DNA of 64,000 nt, taken from contig NZ_JADBDS010000002.1 of the NCBI RefSeq assembly GCF_014873705.1, positions 310,001-374,000 of the forward strand, in the 5' to 3' direction. Source of the DNA: Mycobacterium sp. OAS707. Lineage in GTDB: Bacteria > Actinomycetota > Actinomycetes > Mycobacteriales > Mycobacteriaceae. Shown piece by piece: positions 55,394-64,000 of this stretch. How positions within the stretch are numbered: the first letter of the stretch is position 1; each line of letters opens with the position of its first letter. A program made the translations under genes and the position numbers. Below the pieces are notes generated by a model. The model was not told the DNA's origin, made no database searches, and saw nothing but the letters and a program-made list of their open reading frames with translations.

Positions 55394-57961
55394 ATGCTGC
55401 CAAACAAGACTGGGAGCACGAGCGTGACTGCGACGACCGAGCATGCCGGGCCATCGGGGGCGGTGCTGCGCCATGCCGACGGTGTCGAGCTGATTGGGGA
55501 AATGGCGGGATCTGGTTACAAGGTTCCGCCTTCCCTGGTCCGCCGCGCCGACGGGCAGACCATCCAATTGACCCCGCTGCTGTACGCGACGTTGCGGGAA
55601 ATCGACGGCGAGCGCACCGCGGCCGAGGTGGCCGATTCGGTTTCCGAGTCAACCGGCCGAACGGTGACCGAGGACAACGTTCGGCACCTCGTCGACAAGC
55701 AACTGCGGCCGCTTGGCCTCTTGGTGGCCGAAGACGGCAGCCAACCGAAGACGAAGGTGCGAAACCCGTTGCTGGGCCTACGGTTTCGGTATGCCGTCAC
55801 CGAACCCGAGCGCACGCGCCGGCTCACCGACCCGTTTCGATTCCTGTTCCGGCCGTGGATGGTCGTGCCCGTCCTCGCCGCGTTCGTCGGGGTGTGCTGG
55901 TGGGTGTTCTTCCGGAAAGGGTTGGCGCACGCCGCTTATGACGCCTTTGAGCGCCCCGGCCTGCTGATCCTCGTCTTCGCGGTCACGATCCTTTCGGCGG
56001 GCTTCCACGAATTTGGGCACGCCGCCGCGGCGCGCTACGGCGGTGCGACACCGGGAGTCATGGGCTTCGGTGTCTACCTCGTCTGGCCGGCGTTCTACAC
56101 CGACGTCACCGACACGTATCGACTGGGGCGCGGGGGACGGGTACGCACCGACCTCGGTGGGCTCTACTTCAACGCAATCGTCGCGGTCGGCATCACCGGC
56201 TTGTGGTGGTGGTTGCAGTACGACGCCCTGCTCTTGGTCGTGGCAACGCAGATCCTCCAGATGGTCCGTCAACTCGGTCCGATGGTGCGGTTCGACGGCT
56301 ATCACGTGCTGGCGGATCTCACCGGCGTGCCGGATCTCTACTCACGGATCAAGCCGACGCTGCTGGGCCTCCTACCGTGGCGGTGGGGCGACCCGCATGC
56401 GCGGATGCTCAAGCCATGGGCCCGCATCTTGGTGACCGTGTGGGTGATGCTCGTCGTGCCACTGCTGCTGTGCACGCTCGCGGGCGCCGTTCTTGCACTG
56501 CCTCGACTGATCGGCAGCGCGTGGTCGGCACTTGGCAGGCAAGCAGATGTGTTGACCACGGCATGGGCGGACGGCGACATGATTCAGGCCACCGCACGGG
56601 TGTTGGCGATCGTCGCGATCCTGATCCCGGTCGCCGGCGTCATCTACATGATCGTCCGGACAGCGCGACGAAGCGCGCTGTCCGCCTGGCAGGGCACGGC
56701 CGGCAAGCCTGTGATGCGCACTCTGGCAATGCTTCTCGGCGCGGTGGTGGTGACTGGTATCGCGTATGCGTGGTGGCCGGGTGAGGGCAATTACCGGCCT
56801 ATTCAGCCGTGGGAGCGCGGCACGGTCGGAGACATCGCGTACGCGTTGGGCGTTGAGCGGCTGGGCCACCGGCAGGCCACGGCCACCCCGAGCCCTGCCG
56901 CGGCTTCTCGGCAACTCGTCAAGGGGCAGCGCGGCGTCATCTCGTCTGTGTGGGACACCCGTACCCCGCCGCCGACATTCACCCAGCCACAGCTTGCCGT
57001 CATCCTGATCCCCAAGGCGGTGCCTGGCGCTCAGGTCGGCGGCGGTGGCGGCAGCGTCGCGACCCCGACTACGACGGCCGACCCCGGCTGGGTCTTCCCG
57101 GTCAGCAAGCCCTTGGCTCCCGGGCCAGGTGACACTCAGGCATTGGCGGTCAACACGACCGATAACACCGTCGATTATGAGGCCGCCTTCGCCATGGTCT
57201 GGGTCGACGACAACGCCGACGCGATGAACGTCAACGAAGCGCAGGCCTACGCATCATGTGACTCGTGCGCGGCGGTTGCCGTTGCCTACCAAGTGGTCTT
57301 CGTCATCGAAAGCGACGAAACGGACAACAACGTGGCGGCGCCGGAAAACCTCGCCGGTGCACTCAACTACAACTGCGTCAACTGTCTGACCTACGCGCTC
57401 GCCGAGCAGGTGTTCATCACGCTCGACCGGCCTCTGACAGACGAGGAGATGGCAAGACTCGACGAAGTCTGGGCGAAGATCGACGACCTGGAGGCGCGAA
57501 TCAACAACGATCAGTTGACTCTGGACCAGATCGACACGATCGATGACGAACTCGCGTCGTACACGACGCAGATCAAAGAGATCGTCGCGCCTGCGATGGC
57601 GACGTCGACCGCCCCGTCGACCGCGGTTCAAACAGCTGCACAGACGGCGGTCCAGTCTGCTCCGAGCACGGCGTCGACGGTGTCTGGAACCACGACGCAG
57701 CCGTCGACCGCCGTCACCACTGCGGCGCCCAGTCCATCGCCGACCGTGTCATCGACCGCTACCTCGAGCCCGTCGCCGACCTCGTCGACAAGCGCGCCGA
57801 CATCGAGCGCGGTCTCGTCAGCGCCATCGAGCACGAGCGGCCCGACGGCGTCGACGGATCCGACGTCTGGTGCAACCTCTGGCTCCACCACCAACGGCAC
57901 GACATCTGGCGGGTCCACATCTGGTGGGTCGACTTCTGGTGGAACGGCTTCGTCGCCGTAG
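55394..57961 (+). CDS. PqqD-fused M50-type membrane zinc protease with Cys-pair domain and Ser/Thr tail
   Basis: 855 residues from the ATG at 55394; the GTG at 55424 behind GGGAG is a credible shorter start (845). Residues ~40-112 are a PqqD/RRE-like winged helix (LTPLLYATLREIDGERTAAEV). The membrane protease part carries HEFGH (His205-His209) with the third ligand probably Asp301 in FDGYHVLADL, and about eight transmembrane spans. The extracytoplasmic part has two related motifs, CDSC (622-625, then AAVAVAYQVVFVI) and CVNC (661-664, then LTYALAEQVFITL), and a helical stretch (EEMARLDEVWAKIDDLEARI). The last ~120 residues are Ser/Thr/Pro-rich. PqqD domains bind leader peptides in peptide maturation, so it may process the 54575 product. 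Confidence 0.82.
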   Translation: MLPNKTGSTSVTATTEHAGPSGAVLRHADGVELIGEMAGSGYKVPPSLVRRADGQTIQLTPLLYATLREIDGERTAAEVADSVSESTGRTVTEDNVRHLVDKQLRPLGLLVAEDGSQPKTKVRNPLLGLRFRYAVTEPERTRRLTDPFRFLFRPWMVVPVLAAFVGVCWWVFFRKGLAHAAYDAFERPGLLILVFAVTILSAGFHEFGHAAAARYGGATPGVMGFGVYLVWPAFYTDVTDTYRLGRGGRVRTDLGGLYFNAIVAVGITGLWWWLQYDALLLVVATQILQMVRQLGPMVRFDGYHVLADLTGVPDLYSRIKPTLLGLLPWRWGDPHARMLKPWARILVTVWVMLVVPLLLCTLAGAVLALPRLIGSAWSALGRQADVLTTAWADGDMIQATARVLAIVAILIPVAGVIYMIVRTARRSALSAWQGTAGKPVMRTLAMLLGAVVVTGIAYAWWPGEGNYRPIQPWERGTVGDIAYALGVERLGHRQATATPSPAAASRQLVKGQRGVISSVWDTRTPPPTFTQPQLAVILIPKAVPGAQVGGGGGSVATPTTTADPGWVFPVSKPLAPGPGDTQALAVNTTDNTVDYEAAFAMVWVDDNADAMNVNEAQAYASCDSCAAVAVAYQVVFVIESDETDNNVAAPENLAGALNYNCVNCLTYALAEQVFITLDRPLTDEEMARLDEVWAKIDDLEARINNDQLTLDQIDTIDDELASYTTQIKEIVAPAMATSTAPSTAVQTAAQTAVQSAPSTASTVSGTTTQPSTAVTTAAPSPSPTVSSTATSSPSPTSSTSAPTSSAVSSAPSSTSGPTASTDPTSGATSGSTTNGTTSGGSTSGGSTSGGTASSP

Positions 57962-57984
57962 CGGCAGAACTAATATTTTCGTTT

Positions 57985-58332
57985 GTGACAACCTCGTCAC
58001 AGCACCTTCTGACGCACGATCGGGCACTGACCCGCGGGCAGGCCCGACGCATGAGCCGGCGCTTCGGGGATGTCGGCGTCGTGATTCCAGCGACACGACT
58101 GCGGCAGATATCCGCGGGGGCGCGTGCGGGCGAGGCTGAACTCACCGACGTCAGCTTTGCGATCGCGGCTACAGAGATACAGCGCGAGGAGCGGCAGGCC
58201 AAGCTGAAGCGCAACCAACGGCGGTTCGTGCGGTGGCTCATCGTCGCGGGCTTGGTGCTGCTCCTGCTCAACGCGCTGCTGTGCATGGCCTACGTGTTCT
58301 TCAGCATGGCCCTGAACGCCTATCCGTACTAG
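57985..58332 (+). CDS. Small single-pass membrane protein in the PqqD-M50 cluster
   Basis: 115 residues from a GTG at 57985, 23 bases after the protease stop. The N-terminal ~75 residues are charged and helical (LTHDRALTRGQARRMSRRFGDVG, EIQREERQAKLKRNQRRF). One long C-terminal hydrophobic segment follows (RWLIVAGLVLLLLNALLCMAYVFFSMALNAYPY), giving a tail-anchored shape. I do not recognise a family. The position suggests that it works with the protease or the following membrane protein. Confidence 0.65.
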   Translation: MTTSSQHLLTHDRALTRGQARRMSRRFGDVGVVIPATRLRQISAGARAGEAELTDVSFAIAATEIQREERQAKLKRNQRRFVRWLIVAGLVLLLLNALLCMAYVFFSMALNAYPY

Positions 58333-58413
58333 GGCGTTGAGGATCCACCAAGGGTGTCAGCGAATTCTGTGTGAGACACAGCAGCAGAAACTCTCATACG
58401 CAAGGAATTTCGG

Positions 58414-59259
58414 ATGCCGACCACGACACCGCCGCGCCGGGCCGGTGCGAACTATGTCCATCTACGCGGTAGGCCCCTGGCGGCCATCACCACAGCCAGT
58501 CACTCGAGGTCCTGGATCAGTCACACTGGCAAATGGCTACCGGCACGGCTTCTGTTCGTCCTGACATTGTCGGGGATGCCGATACTGGCGATCTCGGTAG
58601 ACGTATTCGGCGTTGTGCCACAACGTATTTCGGCGGTTGTTATCGTGGCGATGCTGGCAGGCGTGTTCGCGATCATGGCGATCTGGCCGCACCGCACCGA
58701 CGTGATCGTTGGCCGGGCGCTCGTCGCAGGCATGGTGGCGTGCGCGGTGTACGACGCATTCCGGCTCTTCGCGGTGCACATCCTCGGTTGGATGGGCGAC
58801 TTCATTCCAGCGATGGGCTCCTGGATCACCGGCGACGGGGACACGGCGGGCAGCGCCATTTTGGGTTACGTATGGCGCTACCTCGGTGACGGCGGCGGAC
58901 TCGGCGTTGCGTTCTACCTCGTTGCGCTCGCAATTGGCCTTGACCGCTACCGTGCGCGCACCATCGTGCTGGCGGCCGTGGGCTACGCCGTGTTCCCGGT
59001 ATGGGCCGGGCTGATCGCGACCGTGGCGCTCGCACCGCGCGGCGAGGAGCTGATGTTTCAGCTGACGCCGACCACGCTCACCACCACGCTCATCGGACAT
59101 CTGATCTTCGGCGTCGTCCTCGGGTTTGCCTTCGTTCGCACGCAGCGCGATCGGCAGGCGGTCGGTTGGCCGTGGCCGCCGCTGCGCGAGCTGCTGGGCC
59201 GCTATCGGGCACGCCGTCTGCCGGTAGCATCACGCGGCCGACGGGCGACAACGAATTGA
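58414..59259 (+). CDS. Polytopic membrane protein in the PqqD-M50 cluster
   Basis: 281 residues from the ATG at 58414, with AAGGAA 7 bases upstream. Six or seven hydrophobic spans: LLFVLTLSGMPILAISVDVFGVV, ISAVVIVAMLAGVFAIMAI, VGRALVAGMVACAVYDAFRLF, a loop with FIPAMGSWITGDGDTAGSA, then LGVAFYLVALAIGL, LAAVGYAVFPVWAGLIATVAL and LIGHLIFGVVLGFAFV. RGEELMFQLTP near the end recalls CPBP-type intramembrane proteases, but the motif is isolated and the rest does not confirm it. It ends in a basic tail. Its last 58 bases overlap the convergent methyltransferase gene. Confidence 0.65.
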   Translation: MPTTTPPRRAGANYVHLRGRPLAAITTASHSRSWISHTGKWLPARLLFVLTLSGMPILAISVDVFGVVPQRISAVVIVAMLAGVFAIMAIWPHRTDVIVGRALVAGMVACAVYDAFRLFAVHILGWMGDFIPAMGSWITGDGDTAGSAILGYVWRYLGDGGGLGVAFYLVALAIGLDRYRARTIVLAAVGYAVFPVWAGLIATVALAPRGEELMFQLTPTTLTTTLIGHLIFGVVLGFAFVRTQRDRQAVGWPWPPLRELLGRYRARRLPVASRGRRATTN

Positions 59260-60020
59260 GAGATACCGCGCAAATCCTGCTCGATGTCGATGAGTCCGGC
59301 GGCAGTGAAAAACGTTGGGACAGTGCTGCGGTCGAAAACGCGGACCCCGCAGATGGTAGCGCCGAGTTCGAGTCCCTTGCGCAGCAGGAAGGATTCGCGG
59401 CCATAGGTTGTCATGACCGCGATGCGACCACCGGGGGAGAGTACCCGAACCATTTCATGAAGCACGGCGAGCGGCTCGGGCATCAGGTGCAGAGCGGCAA
59501 AGCAGCTGACCGCGTCGAATGCGTGGTCGTTGAACGGGAGATCGAGCGCATCACCGCGCATGTAGACAGCGCGCGAGCAGGCGTTGTCCCGCGCCGCGCG
59601 TTCCATCATCGGCACCGAGTTATCCAGGCCGACGACGAACCCGTCCCCGGCAAGTTGTTTCGCAAAGAACCCGGTGAAGTTGCCGGGACCGCAGGCGACG
59701 TCGAGAACTCGCTGCTGGCCTTTCAGACACAATGCAGCAGAGGCCCTTTCGCGCTCTGCGTCGATGGAGATCCCGTGCAAACTCAACGCCGCGACCATGA
59801 TCGGGCGCCAGAGGTGTTGATAGATCGCGGCCACCGCCGGGCTGTTCATTGCGCGTTGCGCGAGGCTGCGCCCGGCGGGGGCGCTGCGCCCCAGCAGGTC
59901 GGTATAGCCGTCGCAATATCGCATCGACCGCAGCGCATCGTGGCGGATCAGTCCGCGCGCGAGCGCCGGTACCCATACTGCATCGGCTTCGGTTTCCGCC
60001 CCCGACCGTTCAACGGTCAT
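59202..60020 (-). CDS. Class I SAM-dependent methyltransferase (UbiE/COQ5-like)
   Basis: 272 residues. SAM-binding motif I is VLDVACGPGNFTGFF, motif II GFVVGLDNSVPMMERA, and the post-I acidic run RGDALDLPFNDHAFDAVSCFAALHLM follows, then VLSPGGRIAVMT. An N-terminal extension of ~80 residues (MRYCDGYTDLLGRSAP, YQHLWRPIMVAALS) precedes the fold. Mycobacterial relatives act on lipids, quinones or glycopeptidolipids; the substrate here is not clear. It lies 31 bases after the MMPL gene on the same strand, so a lipid role is possible. Confidence 0.83.
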   Translation of the reverse strand: MTVERSGAETEADAVWVPALARGLIRHDALRSMRYCDGYTDLLGRSAPAGRSLAQRAMNSPAVAAIYQHLWRPIMVAALSLHGISIDAERERASAALCLKGQQRVLDVACGPGNFTGFFAKQLAGDGFVVGLDNSVPMMERAARDNACSRAVYMRGDALDLPFNDHAFDAVSCFAALHLMPEPLAVLHEMVRVLSPGGRIAVMTTYGRESFLLRKGLELGATICGVRVFDRSTVPTFFTAAGLIDIEQDLRGISQFVVARRPRDATGRRRAR

Positions 60021-60051
60021 AGTTGTGTCACGCAGCAGGTCGCCGAAAAGT

Positions 60052-62109
60052 TCACCGCATCGCGTCGTCGACTTTCGCAGGCCACCAAATTCGCGGGCCT
60101 ATCACCGTGAACAGCGCCGGGATCAACACCGTGCGCACGACGAAGGTGTCGAGGAGGATGCCAAGTCCGACAATGACTCCCAGTTGTGTGAGCACTATCA
60201 ACGGCAGCACCCCCAGCACGCAGAACACCGCTGCCATCACGATGCCTGCGCTGGTGATCACCGGCCCCGTGGCAGACACTGCCCGGATGATCCCGTCACG
60301 AGTCCCGTACTTGGGAGTCTCTTCCCGCGCACGGGTGACGAGAAAGATCGTGTAGTCCACACCGAGTGCGACGAGGAACAGCGCCGCGAAGAGAGGAGTG
60401 GTGTAGTCCAGCGCAGGCATGCCGAGCAGGTGCACACACGTCCAACCGCCTACTCCGAGAGCCGAAAGCGCGCTGAGCGCCATCACCGCGACCAACACCA
60501 ATGGCGCCAAAGCCGCACGCAGTAGCGCATACAGCACGATCAGCACGACGGCGAGGATGGCCGGGATCAGCACGCGACGGTCGCGCAGGGCGGCGTCCCT
60601 GGCGTCAAGCGCCTGGGCGTCGGAGCCGCCGACCAGCGCTGTCGGTTCCACCGTTCTGACCGACTCCCGCAGCGCGGCAATCGTTTTGAATGCATCTGGC
60701 GACGCAGGGGCGGCGGCGACGATCACGTCCCATTGCGTCAGCCCCGCAATCGACGCCCCCGCCTCACTGACTGAGACCACTCCCGGCGACGTCGCGATGG
60801 CATGCGCAATCGCCTCGGCGCGATTACTGGCGCCGATCACCCGGGTTGGGTCGGTCAGGCCGCTTGGGAAGTGCGCCGAAAGCACTTCGTAGCCGGTGAC
60901 CGATTCGGCCCGGACCCGGAATTGCTCGATCTGCGACAGACCGATCGGCAGACCGACCACACCCACGCCCAGCAACACGAGCACCGCAGAGGTCACCACC
61001 GAGACGCGACCGGCGTGATCTGCAACCCAGGCCGCGGTGCGGTGCCAGACGCCGGTGGTGGCAGCAGAAGGGTCTCCGCCGCGCGGGATGAACGGCCAGA
61101 ACAGCCGACGACCGAAGACCCGTAACAACGGCGGCAACACCAGCAGCACGAACAACACGGCGATCAGGAGTCCGCACGCGGCATGCACTCCGAGGCTGCG
61201 TGTCGCCGGGGCGACACCGAAGACCAGAACGAGCAGAGCCAAGACGACCGTGGCGTTGCTGGCGACGATCGCGGGCCCGGCGCGGCTGACCGCGGCGCGC
61301 AGCGCATCGGCGTGATCATCGGTCTGCCTGAGTTCCTCGCGATAGCGCGAGATCAGCAGCAACGCGTAATTCGTGCCCGCGCCGAAGACCAGCACGCTGG
61401 TGATGCCGGACGTGGCTCCGTCGAACGGCAATTCGGTGAGGCGTGACACGACGGTGCCGACCGATGTCGACAATCCGTCGGCAAAACCTATGACGGCCAA
61501 CGGAACAAGCCACAGAACCGGCGAGCGATAGGTGACGATCAGCAGCACCGCAACCACCGTCGCCGTGACAGCGAGCAGAGTGATGTTGGCATTGCTCATC
61601 GCGTTGGTGATGTCGGCGATGAACGCCGGGCCGCCGGTCAGGTGGACGGCGAGATCCCCCGGAGTGCCGGCCGCCGCGGCAGTACGAAGCGCGGTGATCA
61701 TGTCGCGCAGCGCGAATCCGGAAAGCCCTGCAGCAAGGGGGACGGGCGTGACCGCGGCACTGCCGTCCTGCGACGTGGCCAGGGGCGGACCGACGGGGAC
61801 CCCGGCACGCAACAGCACCCGCTGTCGGGCAGCTGCTGCGGCCGCCATGTCCGAAGCACTCAGTCGTGCACCATCGTGGCGAGATATCACCAGAATCGCC
61901 GGCTGTTGGTCTTGGCCGGGAAAGGCCGCCAACAATGCTGCCGCCCTGGCTGATTCGGCAGACGGCGGGAGTTGCAGCGGCGGCTTGTCGGCACCGGCGT
62001 TGGCCCCCGCGAGTGCGATGAAAACCCCGCCGCCGACCGCGATCAGCAGCGCGATCATCCAAGAGCGTCGGTGTGTGACGACTGCGGCCACGCGATCCCA
62101 CCCGGCCAT
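60052..62109 (-). CDS. MMPL-family RND transporter (YdfJ-like, 685 aa)
   Basis: 685 residues. RND two-half architecture: N-terminal helix MIALLIAVGGGVFIALAG; a short porter domain; a helix block with SVLVFGAGTNYALLLISRYREEL, where the usual Asp of GxDY is Asn (GTNYALL); a second helix block with VALGVDYTIFLVTRAREE, which keeps Asp. The porter domains are short compared with MmpL3/4, so this is the smaller MMPL group. The cargo is unknown. A second, larger MmpL lies 14 kb away in a separate cluster. It is followed by the methyltransferase gene. Confidence 0.85.
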   Translation of the reverse strand: MAGWDRVAAVVTHRRSWMIALLIAVGGGVFIALAGANAGADKPPLQLPPSAESARAAALLAAFPGQDQQPAILVISRHDGARLSASDMAAAAAARQRVLLRAGVPVGPPLATSQDGSAAVTPVPLAAGLSGFALRDMITALRTAAAAGTPGDLAVHLTGGPAFIADITNAMSNANITLLAVTATVVAVLLIVTYRSPVLWLVPLAVIGFADGLSTSVGTVVSRLTELPFDGATSGITSVLVFGAGTNYALLLISRYREELRQTDDHADALRAAVSRAGPAIVASNATVVLALLVLVFGVAPATRSLGVHAACGLLIAVLFVLLVLPPLLRVFGRRLFWPFIPRGGDPSAATTGVWHRTAAWVADHAGRVSVVTSAVLVLLGVGVVGLPIGLSQIEQFRVRAESVTGYEVLSAHFPSGLTDPTRVIGASNRAEAIAHAIATSPGVVSVSEAGASIAGLTQWDVIVAAAPASPDAFKTIAALRESVRTVEPTALVGGSDAQALDARDAALRDRRVLIPAILAVVLIVLYALLRAALAPLVLVAVMALSALSALGVGGWTCVHLLGMPALDYTTPLFAALFLVALGVDYTIFLVTRAREETPKYGTRDGIIRAVSATGPVITSAGIVMAAVFCVLGVLPLIVLTQLGVIVGLGILLDTFVVRTVLIPALFTVIGPRIWWPAKVDDAMR

Positions 62110-62178
62110 AAATGAACGGTAATGGACCGAGCTGCTCGCATCGGTGAACCTCGCGCCGGCGCCTGCCGTATCAGAGGT

Positions 62179-62610
62179 ATGGACGCTTGCGACGCGACCG
62201 GCGCTGACGGACGCGCCAGCGTAACCGTCGACCGCAAAGGCATCATCCGGAAGTGGGGCGAGGCGGTCACCGATGTCGTCGGCTACTCAGCCGACGACGC
62301 GCTCGGCCAAAGCCTGGATGTCGTGATCCCACCGGCTCTTCGGCCCATGCACTGGTGGGGTTTCGACCAGGCCATGAAGTCAGGCCGGCTGAACAAGGAA
62401 CTGTTCAAGGTCCCTGCCGTGTGCAAGGACGGACGCATCATCGTTGCGCACGCAACCATCGACTTGATCGCCGGCAAGGCCGGCACCGACGGCGCTGTGG
62501 TGACCTTCGTCGGCGTCGGGTCTCCCTGGCAGGGCAGGGCATGGCAAGCCGCCCTTGCGCCCGTCGATGCCGCACGCCGCCTCTGGCGCCGGGTGCGGCC
62601 CAGCCGCTAG
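62179..62610 (+). CDS. PAS-domain protein
   Basis: 143 residues from the ATG at 62179; the ATG at 62122 would add 19 residues but leaves only 12 bases to the divergent MMPL start. The PAS fold is seen as [57 protein letters not shown], then the strand run [22 protein letters not shown] and VVTFVGVGS. No kinase, cyclase or other output domain follows, so it is a stand-alone sensor. The basic tail ([12 protein letters not shown]) is short. Ligand unknown. Its stop overlaps the isocitrate lyase stop by 4 bases. Confidence 0.82.
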   Translation: MDACDATGADGRASVTVDRKGIIRKWGEAVTDVVGYSADDALGQSLDVVIPPALRPMHWWGFDQAMKSGRLNKELFKVPAVCKDGRIIVAHATIDLIAGKAGTDGAVVTFVGVGSPWQGRAWQAALAPVDAARRLWRRVRPSR

Positions 62611-64000
62611 TCCTCCTTGCGGATCAACCGGCCCAGCGCTTGGCGATCGGGCGCGAGCAGCTCGTCGATCCGTGGTTGGTTCACGTCGGCGACGATGATC
62701 TCGCCGACCTCCTGGTACACATCGCTGAAGATGCCGTGCGACTTCATCTTCTCGGTTTGGTAGATGTTGTCCTCGGTCGGCGTGACGTAGTAAACGATTT
62801 CCGGCTTGAAGCGGTGGATCAGCCACAGATGGATGACGTCCATCAGGCGCTTCTTGCGCAGCTTCTCGGCGAACGTGTTCTGGTCGCGCACAGTCAGAAT
62901 GCTGCGACCGTGCCGGTCCTTGATGGGGTCGACGATCACGTTCGCGAGCTTCTCGTCCTCGCCGCCTTCGCGTTCTCCGAAGATGCCGAGTTCGAGGACG
63001 TCGGAACCGGGACGCGTCGGCCGCAACTGCACACGTAGCTTCTCGCCGATCTGGTTGTGCTCGCCCCACATCGCCAGCCACTCCTCGAGCAGCTTTTTGG
63101 GCACCTCGGTTTGCACCAGATGCTGATGCTGGGTTGAGCCCTTGCCCATCGCCTTGGTGGTCGCGGTGCGGCCGGACGACGCCGCCAGCGCGGCATCGCT
63201 GCGCGGCCCACCGACCAGGGTTTGCGGTGTCCGATAAGGCGATTCGACCAACCGCATCTTGCGCTGCAGACGCGCCAGCGCGAGCATGCCGTCCTGCCGC
63301 AGCGCGGTGGCGAACTCCTCGGAGGCGACACCGTCGACCTGGTGGCCGCCGTAGGTGATGAAGTTGAAGACGAAGCCCATCTTGCCGAGTTCCTCTGGGA
63401 ACGCCCGCATTTCGTCGTCGGTCATACCGGTGGTGTCCCAGTTGAACGACGGGGATAGGTTGTACGCCAGCATCTGGTCGGGATACACGGCGTGGATCGC
63501 GTCGGCGAACTCGCGGGCATCCGCGAGATCGGCGGTCTTGGTCTCCATCCAGAGGATGTCGGCGAACGGCGCGGCCGCCAGCGATTTGGCGATGGCGTAC
63601 GGGATGCCGCCGCGCACCTGGTAATAGCCCTCGGGCGTCTTGGCGAGCTCACAGTCCCAGCCCACCGCGGCGCCGAGTTCCCTCGCCTTTTCGCGGGCGG
63701 TGTACATCGGCGCCCGCTGTGCGAATTCTCGCCATTCGGCGACGCTCATCGCGGGCGGCTCGCCTTCACTCTCGCGGAACTCGAGCAGCTCGGCGACGGC
63801 CTCGCCGTAGGTCATCAGCCCGGCATCCACCTGCCAGGCGTCGACGAACTCCGACTCGACCTTGTCGAAGAGCGCATCGATCGAATTGTCGGCGCGGTCC
63901 TGGTAGGCCGAGGCGGCCTCGCTGACCGCGGCCGCGATGCCGTGGCGTTCCAGCCACGCGTCGGCGGCCGCGTATTCACCTTCGGGCAGCGCGTAGAGCA
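62607..64000 (-). CDS. aceA: Isocitrate lyase, long ICL2 form, N-terminal part missing at window edge
   Basis: About 464 residues of the C-terminal part; the frame runs out of the window on the right. Isocitrate lyase splits isocitrate to glyoxylate and succinate in the glyoxylate shunt. Visible core: the active-site [68 protein letters not shown], and [21 protein letters not shown]. The long C-terminal domain after it ([46 protein letters not shown]) marks the ~760-residue ICL2 type, whose C-terminal domain responds to acetyl-CoA in M. tuberculosis. The KKCGH catalytic loop lies outside the window. Convergent with the PAS gene. Confidence 0.92.
   Translation of the reverse strand, partial: LYALPEGEYAAADAWLERHGIAAAVSEAASAYQDRADNSIDALFDKVESEFVDAWQVDAGLMTYGEAVAELLEFRESEGEPPAMSVAEWREFAQRAPMYTAREKARELGAAVGWDCELAKTPEGYYQVRGGIPYAIAKSLAAAPFADILWMETKTADLADAREFADAIHAVYPDQMLAYNLSPSFNWDTTGMTDDEMRAFPEELGKMGFVFNFITYGGHQVDGVASEEFATALRQDGMLALARLQRKMRLVESPYRTPQTLVGGPRSDAALAASSGRTATTKAMGKGSTQHQHLVQTEVPKKLLEEWLAMWGEHNQIGEKLRVQLRPTRPGSDVLELGIFGEREGGEDEKLANVIVDPIKDRHGRSILTVRDQNTFAEKLRKKRLMDVIHLWLIHRFKPEIVYYVTPTEDNIYQTEKMKSHGIFSDVYQEVGEIIVADVNQPRIDELLAPDRQALGRLIRKED

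Overview
The window reads as a high-GC mycobacterial chromosome, most like a fast-growing Mycolicibacterium-type species. Supporting signs are a furA-katG pair with a leaderless-type furA promoter, two MmpL/MMPL transporters, a PapA-type acyltransferase beside a Drr-type ABC exporter, a long-form isocitrate lyase (ICL2), a FadD ligase, a DUF2236 protein, and many 4-base start/stop overlaps. I see no tRNA, rRNA, CRISPR array, insertion sequence or prophage. Both edges cut genes (mdcE on the left, the isocitrate lyase on the right).

Layout. 1-2163: end of a malonate decarboxylase operon (mdcE-mdcG-mdcH). 2098-12312: housekeeping and unknown genes (alpha/beta hydrolase, hotdog-like protein, amidase, FadD ligase, DUF2236 oxygenase, small secreted and membrane proteins, DUF1330, YaaA, and an NlpC/P60-like protein resembling phage tape-measure endopeptidase domains). 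12313-25187: an alkaline-phosphatase-fold enzyme divergent from one giant 3,865-residue regulator. 25193-27521: an ArsR-SRPBCC regulator with two palindromic operators and two DUF899 genes. 28504-31614: a uracil-catabolism (URC-type) set of URC1-like GTP cyclohydrolase, URC4-like protein and upp. 32454-34508: membrane acyltransferase plus SGNH hydrolase. 34563-37337: katG and furA. 37516-41486: an Ssu-like sulfonate-type ABC importer coupled to a flavin monooxygenase. 41470-43030: an SDR oxidoreductase and a divergent TetR regulator sharing two operators. 43203-52662: a lipid assembly and export block (MmpL, PapA, Drr-type ABC transporter, second condensation-fold acyltransferase, polytopic membrane protein). 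54575-59259: an unfamiliar four-gene set built around a PqqD-M50 membrane protease and a duplicated low-complexity protein. 59202-64000: methyltransferase, MMPL transporter, PAS protein and ICL2.

Two regions stand out. The first is the giant gene at 13590-25187. It joins a SARP-type DNA-binding head, a class III cyclase-like domain, a STAND/AAA ATPase and a TPR region to nine tandem copies of a ~271-residue double NTF2/SnoaL-like module, plus one leading half-module. The copies have diverged, so this is an old array and not an assembly error. It looks like a very large one-component sensor or scaffold. The second is the 54575-59259 cluster. A protein with a leader-like N terminus and two copies of an ~80-residue Asn/Val/Ala-rich unit is followed by a PqqD-fused M50 protease with two extracytoplasmic CxxC repeats, then two membrane proteins. 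This organisation recalls peptide maturation and export systems, but the product is unknown to me.

All calls come from reading the sequence by eye and from family knowledge. No database search or structure prediction was run.
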